From: Streptomyces sp. TLI_146
GTDB lineage: Bacteria > Actinomycetota > Actinomycetes > Streptomycetales > Streptomycetaceae
DNA length: 64,000 bases
Direction of reading: 5' to 3'
NCBI RefSeq assembly: GCF_002846415.1
Contig: NZ_PJMX01000001.1
Span: forward strand, 8,246,001-8,310,000
Made by a program: the position numbers and the translations under genes. Within the stretch, counting starts at the first letter, position 1, and the number at the start of each line of letters is the position of its first letter. Of the stretch, positions 51,718 to 60,093 are shown piece by piece. The notes under the pieces were generated by a model. It ran no database searches. It saw only the letters and a program-made list of their open reading frames with translations, and had not been told where the DNA came from.

Positions 51718-51899
51718 TCGACCCGTCCTTCCCCTGCTCTCGTCCGGCCGCGCATGGCAGGCCGAACCATCGGCTCCCGAACCCGCAAGCGCGCCGAAGC
51801 GGCCGCTGCCCGGCGTGGGTGTCGCCCTGTGGCGACGGGGAAAGACTGCTCGACTCCGGGCCCTGGCTCCACGATGAGACGGTGCTCTAATCTTCCGCC

Positions 51900-52865
51900 G
51901 TGATCGAGATACGGCTGAGCGGAACCGACCTGTCGCTCATCAGGTTCGCCCGGTCCCCTCTTGAAGAGACCGTGCACAGCCTGGCCGTACTCCACAACCC
52001 GCGCCGCCGCGCCCTGCACCGGCCGTGGCTGGACGCCATGCTCGGCCACATCCGTCCGCTCGACCTCGACCTGCTGTTCGCCCTGACCAGCGCACCCCAC
52101 GCACTGCCCGACTTCCTGTGCACCCCTCCCACCCGCGCCGCCCCCACGTTCGAGGAAGAGCTGGACACCGTACGGGCCGCCACGAGCGAGCAGGTCCGCG
52201 CCGGTATCGACGAACTGCGCGGCTCCTCCCCGGTGTCACCGGCCCTGCGACCGCTCTACGACGACGCCACCGGCCATCTCGCCCGGCTCGTCGACCAGCT
52301 CGCCGCCTACTGGCGCGCCGCCCTCCATCCGGTGTGGCCCCGACTGCGATCCCTGCTCGACGCCGACATCGCCCATCGCGCCCACTGCCTGACCACCGGT
52401 GGCCTCACCGCCCTGTTCGACGACCTCCACCCGGATCTCGGCTACCGCGGAGACTCCCTCCACGTACGCAAGCCGCTGCGCTACCAACGGCCCGTCACGA
52501 ACCAGGGCGTGCTGCTGGTGCCCACCGTGTTCGGCCAGCGGCTCAGCGTGCTGTACGACGAGAACCGCGCACCCGCCATCGGCTACCCCGCACGCGGCAC
52601 CGGGGAGGTCTGGACCTCGGCGCCCGACACCGACGGCACACCCCTGGAAGAACTCGTCGGACGCACCCGCGCCAGGATCCTCGCCCACCTGGACATGCCC
52701 CTCTCCACCACCAGCGTGGCCGCGTTGGTGGCGATGACCCCGCCGACGGCCAATCACCACCTCGCCGTACTCCGCCGCTGCCGCCTCGTGACCTCCCGGC
52801 GATCCGGCCGCGAGGTCCTCTACCAGCGCACCGACCTCGGCACGTCACTCCTCGGTCCGCCATGA
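51900..52865 (+). CDS. ArsR-type winged-helix transcriptional regulator
   Basis: 321 residues with a C-terminal winged helix (STTSVAALVAMTPPTANHHLAVLRRCRLVTSRRSGREVLY) and a long N-terminal domain typical of large actinobacterial ArsR/helix-turn-helix proteins. The GTG at 51900 is only 6 nt after TAATCT (51888-51893), a good -10 sequence, so the mRNA is probably leaderless. No metal-binding Cys set is visible, so the effector is not obviously a metal. Confidence 0.85.
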   Translation: MIEIRLSGTDLSLIRFARSPLEETVHSLAVLHNPRRRALHRPWLDAMLGHIRPLDLDLLFALTSAPHALPDFLCTPPTRAAPTFEEELDTVRAATSEQVRAGIDELRGSSPVSPALRPLYDDATGHLARLVDQLAAYWRAALHPVWPRLRSLLDADIAHRAHCLTTGGLTALFDDLHPDLGYRGDSLHVRKPLRYQRPVTNQGVLLVPTVFGQRLSVLYDENRAPAIGYPARGTGEVWTSAPDTDGTPLEELVGRTRARILAHLDMPLSTTSVAALVAMTPPTANHHLAVLRRCRLVTSRRSGREVLYQRTDLGTSLLGPP

Positions 52866-52947
52866 CACCGACCGTACGAAGCCTTCCGGCAGGGACACGG
52901 CTTCCGCACAGGCGGCCGCTCGTGCGGTGCGGCTAAGGTGACGCCTC

Positions 52948-53577
52948 ATGAGTGAACCCACCAGCAGGCCTGGACCAGTCCGCATCCGCGCCCGCATACG
53001 TATGGTCGGCGGCCTGCTGGCGTGTTCGATGTTCCTGCTGGGCGGCTGTACGACCAGTGACGCTCACTCGGACAAGTCGGCGCAGACCCCGCCCTCGTCG
53101 TCATCCACGGCCGCCGCGCCCGCGCCCTCGCCGGCGAAGACGTGGAGCTCCCCGGCGTTCCCCGGTCCCAAGGCGGAGGTGGCCATGGGCAGGATCGCCA
53201 CACGATGGGGAATGGAAGTCCACCGGCTGGGCCGCTACGGTGACGGACCGATGGAGGCGAAGCGGATCCTCCCGGAGGGTTTCACTCTGTGGGTGCGGAT
53301 GAGCAGCGATGACGACGGCCGAGTGCGTCGCGTCGAATGCATGGCACTGAACTCGATGTCCCAGAAGGTGGCAGCCACCCTGGCGGAGTGCGCGGACATC
53401 GCGGTGAACGGAAAGGCGACCGCTCACCAGAAGGAGTGGATCTCCGCTCAACTGGCCGTCGCCGACAAGCCGGACGGCCCGGGGGAGTCCACCGACACCC
53501 TCACGGAGAGCGGCTTCATCATGCGTCTCGCCGCACGGGACACCGGGACCATCCTCACCATCACCCGCGCTGCGTAG
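52948..53577 (+). CDS. Hypothetical lipoprotein
   Basis: 209 residues. A basic N-terminus, hydrophobic core and lipobox LLGGC (Cys34) indicate a lipoprotein, followed by a Ser/Ala/Pro linker. The rest (MGRIATRWGMEVHRLGRYGDGPMEAKR onward) has no family that I recognise; two Cys (MECMAL-like and LAECAD) could pair. TAAGGT lies about 15 bp before the ATG. Confidence 0.72.
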   Translation: MSEPTSRPGPVRIRARIRMVGGLLACSMFLLGGCTTSDAHSDKSAQTPPSSSSTAAAPAPSPAKTWSSPAFPGPKAEVAMGRIATRWGMEVHRLGRYGDGPMEAKRILPEGFTLWVRMSSDDDGRVRRVECMALNSMSQKVAATLAECADIAVNGKATAHQKEWISAQLAVADKPDGPGESTDTLTESGFIMRLAARDTGTILTITRAA

Positions 53578-53846
53578 CTGCCGCCCACTGCCAGCAGTGG
53601 CGATCGCCAGCGGCCCCTGGCTTCACAATCTGAACGTATGCACACCGCTTGACAGTCAATCAGCCCCACTGGCTTCATAGGTTGCAGTGTGAGTGCGCCG
53701 GTCCGGCACGCACACCACGTAGCGCTCCCGACCATCCGCACCCTTGCACGACCGTACGGCGGCCGGTGCCTCGGCACGGCCGCCCGGCTCCAGCACCGCA
53801 GCCCGGCCGCTCGGAGCGGGGCGGCCACGTCCCAAGGAGCATCGAC

Positions 53847-55814
53847 GTGAGACATCAGCTCTTTCACGGCGGCCTGCCGCGCCGACTCACCACCGGACGA
53901 CGGACGGCGGGGATCCTCCTGGCCGCCGCCGCGCTGGTCGCCACGGCGGTCCCGGTCTCCTCGGCCGTGGCCGAGCCCGGCTCCACGGCCGAAGCCCGGC
54001 ACAGCCGTATGCCGCCCTATCTCGATCCCAAGGTGCCGACGGCGCAGCGCGTGTCCGATCTGCTGGGGCGCATGACGCCGACGGAGAAGTTCGGCCAGAT
54101 GACCCAGGCCGAACGCGGAGCGGTCGACGCCGATCCCACCCGGATCACCGACCTCAACCTGGGCTCACTGCTGTCGGGCGGCGGATCCACTCCGGCGTCC
54201 AACACGCCTGCGGCGTGGGCCGACATGGTCGACGGCTACCAGGCGCACGCCCTCGCGACCCGCCTGCACATCCCGCTGCTCTACGGGGTCGACTCCGTCC
54301 ACGGGCACGGCAACCTGGTCGGCGCCACGATCTTCCCCCACAACATCGGCATGGGCGCCACGCGCGATCCCCGACTGGTCGCCGAGGAAGCACACATCAC
54401 GGCGACCGAGACCCGTGCCACCGGACCGCAGTGGGTCTTCGCGCCGTGCGTGTGCGTGGCCCGCGACGACCGGTGGGGCCGTACGTACGAGAGCTTCGGT
54501 GAGGATCCCGCGCTGGTCCAGCGGATGGAAAGCGCCATCGACGGCTTCCAGGGCACCCGTACGAAGGACCTCGCCCGGCCCGACCGCGTACTGGCCACGG
54601 TCAAGCACTACGCCGGTGACGGCGACACCACGTACGGCACGTCCACGACCAACACCTACACCCTCGACCAGGGCGTCACCCGCACCAGCCATCAGCGCTT
54701 CGGCGCCGTCGACCTGGCCCCTTACGTCACCGCCGTACAGGTCCACCACGTAGGAAGCGTCATGCCGTCGTACTCGTCCGTCCAGTGGACCGACGTGCCC
54801 GGCAGCACACCGGTCAAGATGAGCGCCAGCAAGGAACTGCTCACGGACGTACTGAAGCGGAAGATCGGCTTCGATGGGTTCCTCATCAGTGACTGGGACG
54901 CCGTCACCCAACTCCCTGGGGACTTCGCCACCCAGGTCCGCACATCCGTGAACGCAGGCATGGACATGTTCATGCAGCCCTACAACGCCCCGCAGTTCGA
55001 GCAGACGCTCGCCGCCGAGGTCCAGGCCGGACGCGTCCCGATGGCGCGTATCGACGACGCGGTCTCGCGGATTCTGCGCGCCAAGTTCGAGCTCGGCCTG
55101 TTCGAACACCCCTACACCAACCGGGCAAACATCGACACGGTCGGGTCGCCCGCCCACCGCGCCGTAGCCCGCCGAGCCGTCGCCGAATCCCAGGTCCTGC
55201 TCAAGAACGACCGGCACACCCTGCCGCTGGAACCCTCCCAGCGCATCTACGTCGCCGGAGTCAACGCCAACGACCTCGGCAACCAGGCCGGCGGCTGGAC
55301 CGTGACCTGGCAGGGCCAGTCCGGCAACAAGGCCTTCCCCGGCACCACGATCCTGCAGGGCATCCAGCACGAGGCGAAGGACGTCACCTACAGCGCCGAC
55401 GCCACCGCGCCCACGGCCGGCCACGACGTCGGCATCGTCGTCATCGGTGAGACCCCCTACGCGGAAGGCGTCGGCGATGTCGGCAACGGCGGCCACACCC
55501 TGAACCTCTCCGCGACCGATCGGGCGAACATCGACCGCGTATGCTCCGCGATCCGTACGTGCCTGGTCCTCGACGTGGCGGGCCGCCCGCAGATCATCAC
55601 CGACCAACTGCCCAAGGCGGACGCCTTCGTCATGTCCTGGCTTCCGGGCAGCGAGGGCGACGGCGTCGCCGACGTCCTGTTCGGCAAGCGCCCGTTCACC
55701 GGGAAGCTCCCCGTCACATGGCCGCGCAGCGAGGCCCAGGAACCGATCAACATCGGCGATGCCCACTACGACCCGCTGTTCCGCTACGGATACGGGCTCA
55801 CCGCCAGGCGCTGA
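53847..55814 (+). CDS. Secreted GH3-family beta-glucosidase
   Basis: 655 residues. GTG 53847 is 7 nt after AAGGAG; a longer frame from 53649 is unlikely. Signal peptide about 1-45 (AAAALVATAVPVSSAVA). The GH3 barrel has LYGVDSVHGHGN, FAPCVCVARDDRWGRTYESFGED, VKHYAGDG and the nucleophile Asp349 in FLISDWDAV; the second alpha/beta domain contains QVLLKNDRHTLPL and LPVTWPRS. It should release glucose from beta-glucosides outside the cell. AGCGCTCCC at 53721-53729 resembles half of a CebR-type operator, only suggestive. Confidence 0.93.
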   Translation: MRHQLFHGGLPRRLTTGRRTAGILLAAAALVATAVPVSSAVAEPGSTAEARHSRMPPYLDPKVPTAQRVSDLLGRMTPTEKFGQMTQAERGAVDADPTRITDLNLGSLLSGGGSTPASNTPAAWADMVDGYQAHALATRLHIPLLYGVDSVHGHGNLVGATIFPHNIGMGATRDPRLVAEEAHITATETRATGPQWVFAPCVCVARDDRWGRTYESFGEDPALVQRMESAIDGFQGTRTKDLARPDRVLATVKHYAGDGDTTYGTSTTNTYTLDQGVTRTSHQRFGAVDLAPYVTAVQVHHVGSVMPSYSSVQWTDVPGSTPVKMSASKELLTDVLKRKIGFDGFLISDWDAVTQLPGDFATQVRTSVNAGMDMFMQPYNAPQFEQTLAAEVQAGRVPMARIDDAVSRILRAKFELGLFEHPYTNRANIDTVGSPAHRAVARRAVAESQVLLKNDRHTLPLEPSQRIYVAGVNANDLGNQAGGWTVTWQGQSGNKAFPGTTILQGIQHEAKDVTYSADATAPTAGHDVGIVVIGETPYAEGVGDVGNGGHTLNLSATDRANIDRVCSAIRTCLVLDVAGRPQIITDQLPKADAFVMSWLPGSEGDGVADVLFGKRPFTGKLPVTWPRSEAQEPINIGDAHYDPLFRYGYGLTARR

Positions 55815-55829
55815 CCCGGCGGTACCGCG

Positions 55830-55866
55830 GCAGCGCCGCACCGGTTGCACTCCGGTGCGGCGCTGC
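55830..55866. terminator. Bidirectional hairpin terminator
   Basis: GCAGCGCCGCACCGG (55830-55844) pairs perfectly with CCGGTGCGGCGCTGC (55852-55866) over a 7-nt loop, between the convergent glucosidase and M4 protease genes. Confidence 0.9.
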
Positions 55867-55878
55867 GCGGTTTCGGGG

Positions 55879-57546
55879 TCAGGCCTTGACGTTCACCCCG
55901 GCCCAGGCGGCGTCCACGGCCTTGACCTCGGCGCTGTTCGCGCCGTAGAGGTCGGCGGCTGCCTTCAAGGTGCCCTCACGGGCGCCGTGGTAGTCGGTGG
56001 TGGACGTGAAGTACGTGGTCAGCGCCTTGTACCAGACCTGCACCGCCTTGTCGCGGCCGATGCCGGTGACGGTGGAGCCGTCCGCGGTCGGGCTGTCGTA
56101 GTGCACACCGTTGATGTCCTTCGCGCCGCTGCCCTCGGACAGCAGGTAGAAGAAGTGGTTGGCGACACCGGAGGAGTAGTGCACGTCGAGGTTGCCGACG
56201 TCGGCGCTCCAGTAGTCGGCCGAACCGCGGCCGTCCTTGCTGGGCTTGTCCTGGTAGCGCAGCGGCTTGCCGTTGCCGAAGATGTCGATCTTCTCGCCGA
56301 GCAGGTAGTCGCCCTTGTCCTGGGCGTTGTTGGCGTTCCACTCCACCGCGGTGCCGAAGATGTCCGAGGTGGCCTCGTTCAGGCCGCCGGACTCGCCGGA
56401 GTACTCCAGGTTCGCGGTGGCGGAGGTGACACCGTGGCTGAACTCGTGCCCGGCCACGTCGAGCTGGGTCAGCGGCTTCTTGTTGCCGTCGCCGTCGCCG
56501 TAGGTGATCGTGAAGGAGCTGTCGTCCCAGAAGGCGTTGACGTACGCGTTGCCGTAGTGAACGCGGGAGACCGGCGCCCGGCCGTCGTTCTTGATGCCGT
56601 TGCGGTGCAGGACGTTCTTGTAGAAGTCCCAGGTCTGGGCGGCACCGTAGGCGGCGTCCACGGCGGCGGTCTGGTTGTTGGCGGGGCTGCCGGTGCCCCA
56701 CTTGTTGTCCGCGTCGGTGAAGACGGTGCCCTTGCCGCTCGTCTTGTGCTTGAGGTCGACGGTGCTGGAGCCGCCGCGCACGCTGTCGACGAGCGAGTAA
56801 CCCGTCGACGCCTTGGTGGTGTTCAGGCTGACGGTGCCGCTGTACTGGGAGACGCCGGTGCCCACCGCGGCGGCCTGGGAGCCGCCCGGCGCGGCGGCGC
56901 CGGAGCCGCCCTTGGCGGTGATGCCGCCGCCTATGTCGCTGATCAGCTGCTTCTCGTACAGCTTCTTGCCCGTGTTGGCGTCGGTGATGACGCGCAGCTT
57001 GCTCGGGGTGACGCCGTCGTGCTGGGTGCCGGTGACGACGGTCTCGTAGGCGAGGACGGGCTTGCCGTCGGCGGCCCAGATGACCTTGCGGGGGGCGTCG
57101 CCGGTGGCGGCACCCGAGGTCTGCGCGGCCTTGGCGGCCTTGACCGCGGCGGACGTGGCGGCGGTGGGGGTCTGCTTCGGGGTGAGCGAGGCGACCTTGA
57201 TGGCGGTCTTGACGGCCTTGGTGACGTCCTTGACCGTGCCGTCGGCGGCACGGTGGACGATGAGGTCGCCGCCGAGGACCGGAAGTCCGGCGTAGGTGCG
57301 CTCGTAGCGCGTATGGACCGTGCCGTCGGCGTCCTTGATGACGTCCTTGACGACCAGCTCCTCCTTGGCGCCGAGGCCGAGCGCCTGGGCGGTGGCCGCG
57401 ACGGAGGTGGCGTCGTGGTGCTCCGGAGCGGCACCCGCTGCTGCGGTGGCGGCACCGGCGGCGAGCAGGGCGCCGGTGAGGACGGCGGCGCCGGACGTGA
57501 GGGCCAGACGGCGCGCCCTGCCGCCGGTGGGGGAAAGCGAGGACAT
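55879..57546 (-). CDS. Secreted M4-family (thermolysin-like) metalloprotease
   Basis: 555 residues. ATG 57546 has GGAG 8 nt upstream. Signal peptide about 1-40, then FTP/PepSY-type propeptide (to about 210) and the mature protease. Zinc site HEFSH (His367, Glu368, His371) with the third ligand Glu in GGLNEATSDIFG; the C-terminal domain has the M4 motif VHYSSGVANHFFYLLSEG with the catalytic His. Typical Streptomyces extracellular neutral protease, monocistronic. Confidence 0.95.
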   Translation of the reverse strand: MSSLSPTGGRARRLALTSGAAVLTGALLAAGAATAAAGAAPEHHDATSVAATAQALGLGAKEELVVKDVIKDADGTVHTRYERTYAGLPVLGGDLIVHRAADGTVKDVTKAVKTAIKVASLTPKQTPTAATSAAVKAAKAAQTSGAATGDAPRKVIWAADGKPVLAYETVVTGTQHDGVTPSKLRVITDANTGKKLYEKQLISDIGGGITAKGGSGAAAPGGSQAAAVGTGVSQYSGTVSLNTTKASTGYSLVDSVRGGSSTVDLKHKTSGKGTVFTDADNKWGTGSPANNQTAAVDAAYGAAQTWDFYKNVLHRNGIKNDGRAPVSRVHYGNAYVNAFWDDSSFTITYGDGDGNKKPLTQLDVAGHEFSHGVTSATANLEYSGESGGLNEATSDIFGTAVEWNANNAQDKGDYLLGEKIDIFGNGKPLRYQDKPSKDGRGSADYWSADVGNLDVHYSSGVANHFFYLLSEGSGAKDINGVHYDSPTADGSTVTGIGRDKAVQVWYKALTTYFTSTTDYHGAREGTLKAAADLYGANSAEVKAVDAAWAGVNVKA

Positions 57547-57882
57547 GGGGAATCTCCAGAGTGTCATGGGGAGTTGGGCGGGATCGCCACCCAACCGTTC
57601 AAGGAGGAACTGCCTTGATGGGCACGGACACTCTCAGCCCGTCGCGCACATGTCACGTGGCACAAAAGGTGGTTCGGCCGCACCTGTCGGATTTGCCGCC
57701 CGCCTCTTCATGGGAAGGACAAGGCCCCGATACACGCCGACACGGTGGGCACAGGAAACCGCAACACGCTGGAAAAGAATTCCTGCGGTGCATCTGCTTC
57801 GCATGCGTGTGCGCGGCGTGGATGTCGGACGCCGACGACACGCATTGGCCCTGACCTGCTCCCGGCTCCTAGGGTCTGTGGC
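57547..57882. other. 336-bp intergenic region
   Basis: It contains the promoter of the protease gene on the minus strand and leads into the split VOC gene on the plus strand. No gene is supported. Confidence 0.45.
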
Positions 57883-58217
57883 GTGGCAACACGTCTTGTG
57901 CAGATCAACATGAAGGCCCATGACGACTCCGGGCTCGGCCGGTTCTGGGCGGAGGCGCTGGGCTGGGGTGTCGACAGCGAGGGCCCCGGCGTGACCAACC
58001 TCGAACCCCTGGGCTTCTCCTAGCCCGACCCCGCGGCTGTCTGCATCGACCTCGTCGCCCGCCCGGAGCGCAAAACGGTCAGGAACCGGGTGCACCTCGA
58101 TCTGGCCACCGCCTCGCCCGCCCATCAGAAGGAGTTGGTCGGGCGCCTGAAGGAGCTCGGCGCGACGCTCGCCGACGTGGGTCAGGGCGATGTCCCCTGG
58201 ACGGCCATGGCCGACCC
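57883..58217 (+). pseudogene. VOC/glyoxalase-family gene, 5' part (split by integrative element, amber stop)
   Basis: GTG 57883 begins VATRLVQINMKAHDD, and the frame continues FWAEALGWGV to LEPLGFS, where TAG at 58021-58023 interrupts it. The same frame resumes directly with PDPAAVCIDLVARPE, VRNRVHLDLATASPAH and DVGQGDVPWTAMADP, the usual VOC course, so TAG probably replaces a Tyr codon. After GACCC (58213-58217) similarity stops (NTPDYRFSG), while the expected ending EGNEFCLLSPR is found at 63552-63588. The gene was therefore cut by insertion of the 58213-63551 element. Confidence 0.87.
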
Positions 58218-58235
58218 CAACACTCCTGACTACCG
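58205..58235. other. Left junction (attL) of integrative element
   Basis: The VOC coding sequence ends at GACCC (58213-58217); the bases that follow (CAACACTC...) belong to the element. The same GACCC marks the right junction. The element-side flank CCCAACACTC (58216-58225) is the inverted complement, 9 of 10 bases, of GAGTCTTGGG at the other junction. Confidence 0.75.
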
Positions 58236-58274
58236 GTTCTCCGGTACTGCCCCGCCCGTCCCGAACGCAGCAGA

Positions 58275-58303
58275 AAGCCCCGTCCAAGTTTCGGACGGGG
58301 CTT
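58275..58303 (-). terminator. Hairpin terminator after the DUF732-like gene
   Basis: AAGCCCCGTCC (58275-58285) pairs with GGACGGGGCTT (58293-58303), 13 bp after the stop of the minus-strand gene at 58316; on the minus strand the stem is followed by TTTCTG. It may also stop read-through from the split VOC gene. Confidence 0.87.
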
Positions 58304-58315
58304 CTTTGTTGCTGG

Positions 58316-58750
58316 TCAGCCACAGAACGACGACTTCACGGCGGTCACGATGTTCGCGGCTTGGTCGTCAGTGAGGCTCGGCACCGTGCCGCCCTCAAAG
58401 CGGCTCCTTGCGTTGCTCTGGACGGTAGCGGCAGGCTTGTCAGCTTTGATGTCCGAGCAGACGTTCCGGGCCCGGTCCACGGCTCTGTCCTCCTTGGCCA
58501 CTAGGCCGGGCTCGATGGTCCGCAGTGTGCGAATCAGTGAGGCGGTCTGCGCCGTGTCCGGCGAGGGCACCACAGCGGGCTTGGCTGCCTTGCTGGGAGT
58601 CTCGGCGGGCTTGACGGGTGCCGATGCGGACGGCTTGGGCTTGGACTCCGCTTCCGCCTTGTCGCTATCATCCTGGAACAGGCTGAGCACTCCGCCGAAC
58701 GCGAGCACGGCAGCCCCCGCGATGAACCAATTCCGCTTCTTACGTTCCAT
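58316..58750 (-). CDS. Small membrane-anchored/secreted DUF732-like protein
   Basis: 144 residues. ATG 58750 lies behind GGGGAGGGG; the longer open frame upstream is noncoding. One N-terminal helix (WFIAGAAVLAFGGVLSLF), a Lys/Pro/Ser linker, then a helical domain with NVCSDIKAD, SRFEG, LTDDQAANIV and SSFCG. Two Cys and the pattern C-x-n-D-Q-A/Q-x-n-C are those of DUF732 proteins, common on actinobacterial phages and integrative elements. Function unknown. Confidence 0.75.
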   Translation of the reverse strand: MERKKRNWFIAGAAVLAFGGVLSLFQDDSDKAEAESKPKPSASAPVKPAETPSKAAKPAVVPSPDTAQTASLIRTLRTIEPGLVAKEDRAVDRARNVCSDIKADKPAATVQSNARSRFEGGTVPSLTDDQAANIVTAVKSSFCG

Positions 58751-59084
58751 GGTGCTAGGTCCCCTCCCCTGATCGTGCACAAGATCCTTCCTGCCTATCA
58801 CGCCGCTTTCCGCAGGTGGGCGCACTTTTCGGCCGCTCATCGGCGCATTACGGGCAGCTCGTCCCACTGCGCTCGCGGCGTGAGACTGCTTGCCGAGCGG
58901 TCCGGGCACTGTGTGAGCGTGGCATTGTCGAGACCGAGTGGGGCAAGGGAAGCGGCATGCAGGACAGTTCGGCCGAGTGGGCCCTCCGGCGAGGACGAGC
59001 ACTCGGGTGACAAGCAGCCGCCCAAGCGGCGAAAAGAAGAAGCCCCGCCCAGCGCCAGTTAGGCGGAGGCGGGGCCTTTGTGAC
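58751..59084. other. 334-bp region with a possible winged-helix remnant and a terminator
   Basis: On the plus strand GTG 58816 to 59010 encodes a 64-residue peptide with RSRRETACRAVRALCERG and IVETEWGKG, resembling a winged-helix fragment. There is no ribosome-binding site, so it is probably a remnant. The hairpin at 59041-59078 ends the next minus-strand gene. Confidence 0.35.
59041..59078 (-). terminator. Hairpin terminator
   Basis: GCCCCGCC (59042-59049) pairs with GGCGGGGC (59068-59075), with some further pairing inside the loop. It lies just after the stop (59085) of the minus-strand Cys-rich protein gene. Confidence 0.7.
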
Positions 59085-59324
59085 CTACTTCCGTCGTGGA
59101 GAACCGAGCATGGGGCACACACAGTGGATTTCACCGCATGTGTGGTGCGGTCGCTCGCCTGCCCGGAACGGGGTGTTCACGAGCTGCGCCGTGTACTCCT
59201 CGGGCGGCTCCACATAGGGCGAACTCGTCTTGCACTTGGGGCACGACCAGCGACCGAAGAGCCCCTTCACGGCGTTACCGCAGTTCGTGCACTCGTGCTC
59301 GGTGACCTCGGGTAGCTGAGTCAT
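59085..59324 (-). CDS. Small zinc-ribbon-like protein
   Basis: 79 residues. ATG 59324 has GAGAAGATAGAG upstream. CTNCGNAVKGLFGRWSCPKC is a CxxC...CxxC zinc ribbon, and the C-terminal part has CGEIHCVCPML. That last motif recurs in the neighbouring 27-residue protein (CGQYHCVCPQL). Function unknown; typical of small element-borne proteins. Confidence 0.7.
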   Translation of the reverse strand: MTQLPEVTEHECTNCGNAVKGLFGRWSCPKCKTSSPYVEPPEEYTAQLVNTPFRAGERPHHTCGEIHCVCPMLGSPRRK

Positions 59325-59336
59325 GGCTCTATCTTC

Positions 59337-59420
59337 TCAGAGTTGCGGGCAGACGCAGTGGTACTGACCACACTTGCTGCACACCGGATGAGGCTGCGGG
59401 TTCGGGTTGGGCGTACTCAT
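59337..59420 (-). CDS. 27-residue Cys-rich protein
   Basis: MSTPNPNPQPHPVCSKCGQ then YHCVCPQL. ATG 59420 follows GAAGGG at a good distance, 12 bp before the next minus-strand gene. The ending CGxxHCVCPxL is shared with that gene, and with CSKCGQ could bind one zinc. Too short for most gene finders; paired arrangement and ribosome-binding site support it. Confidence 0.6.
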   Translation of the reverse strand: MSTPNPNPQPHPVCSKCGQYHCVCPQL

Positions 59421-59727
59421 AGTCTTGCCCTTCTGTCCGAATGGAACCGGCGTTGTGCCATCCGTCCCAAGGCGGGGCGGGGCATGTGGGACAACGGGTC
59501 CCCGGCCGTGCCGTGGGGAGTGGAGTACGGCCGGGGCCTGTCGCTGGCCCGACAGTGCTGGTAGAAGCGCCATGGGGTCGGGTCATACCGCGCCGCCTTG
59601 CGAAGAGCTTGGCGCGGGGGTTCGGGCGTTCAGCGCGTTGCGACTGCTACACCGACGTACGGTCCTGTCGCCCCGCTGATCAGGATCCGCAGAACGGCGC
59701 CATCGCAGAGCAGGTTCCGTAAGAAGC
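59421..59727. other. 307-bp region without a supported gene
   Basis: Open frames on both strands here lack start sites and codon pattern. It may hold the promoter or leader of the two Cys-rich genes. Confidence 0.4.
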
Positions 59728-59955
59728 TCACCGGGCGACCTGTCCTAACCGGGCGAGTTCACACAGCCGCTCCACCACGTCGGCAGGAAGGTGCCCGACG
59801 TGCACTAGCGGCTTGCCTCGGTGGTCGGCGCTGCCTCGGACGCTGTGGATCGTTCGTTCCTCCGCCCCTGCCTGTCTCAGCGCTTCGCGCATGGCATTGG
59901 CGGCGTCCCCAGCAGTGGCGGTTACGTCCCGCCACTGCTGCATGGTCATGGGCAT
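59728..59955 (-). CDS. Hypothetical 75-residue protein of the integrative element
   Basis: ATG 59955 (two more in-frame ATGs follow) with GAGGAG 10 nt upstream. Sequence starts MPMTMQQWRDVTATAGDAAN; no family recognised, mostly helical with a short beta stretch GKPLVHVGHL. Divergent from the GntR gene, so its promoter lies in the same 138-bp region as the operator candidate. Confidence 0.65.
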   Translation of the reverse strand: MPMTMQQWRDVTATAGDAANAMREALRQAGAEERTIHSVRGSADHRGKPLVHVGHLPADVVERLCELARLGQVAR

Positions 59956-60034
59956 TCCGCGATCACTCCTCGTCCGCTACTCCATTAGTGCTCTAGTTCA
60001 GTCTCGGAGTGGCCGAAGCACTCATACAACGGAG

Positions 60035-60055
60035 TTGGGTGCACTAGTGTGCCAA
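60035..60055. promoter_or_regulatory. Operator-like palindrome before the GntR gene
   Basis: CACTAGTG (60042-60049 region) lies inside TTGG...CCAA (60035-60038 and 60052-60055), about 40 bp before the GntR start at 60094. A related AGTGCTCTAGTT occurs near 59985. Such sites usually serve autoregulation of KorSA/GntR-type repressors. Confidence 0.5.
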
Positions 60056-60093
60056 CGTGTTCCCCACCTCAACTCCCAAGAGGGGTACGGCAG

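Noticed and set aside
53649..53846. N-terminal extension of the GH3 glucosidase, and TTGACA at 53649 as a -35 box
   Set aside because: The extension has no coding look and lies before a good ribosome-binding site and signal peptide at 53847. No -10 sequence is found at 16-18 bp from TTGACA.
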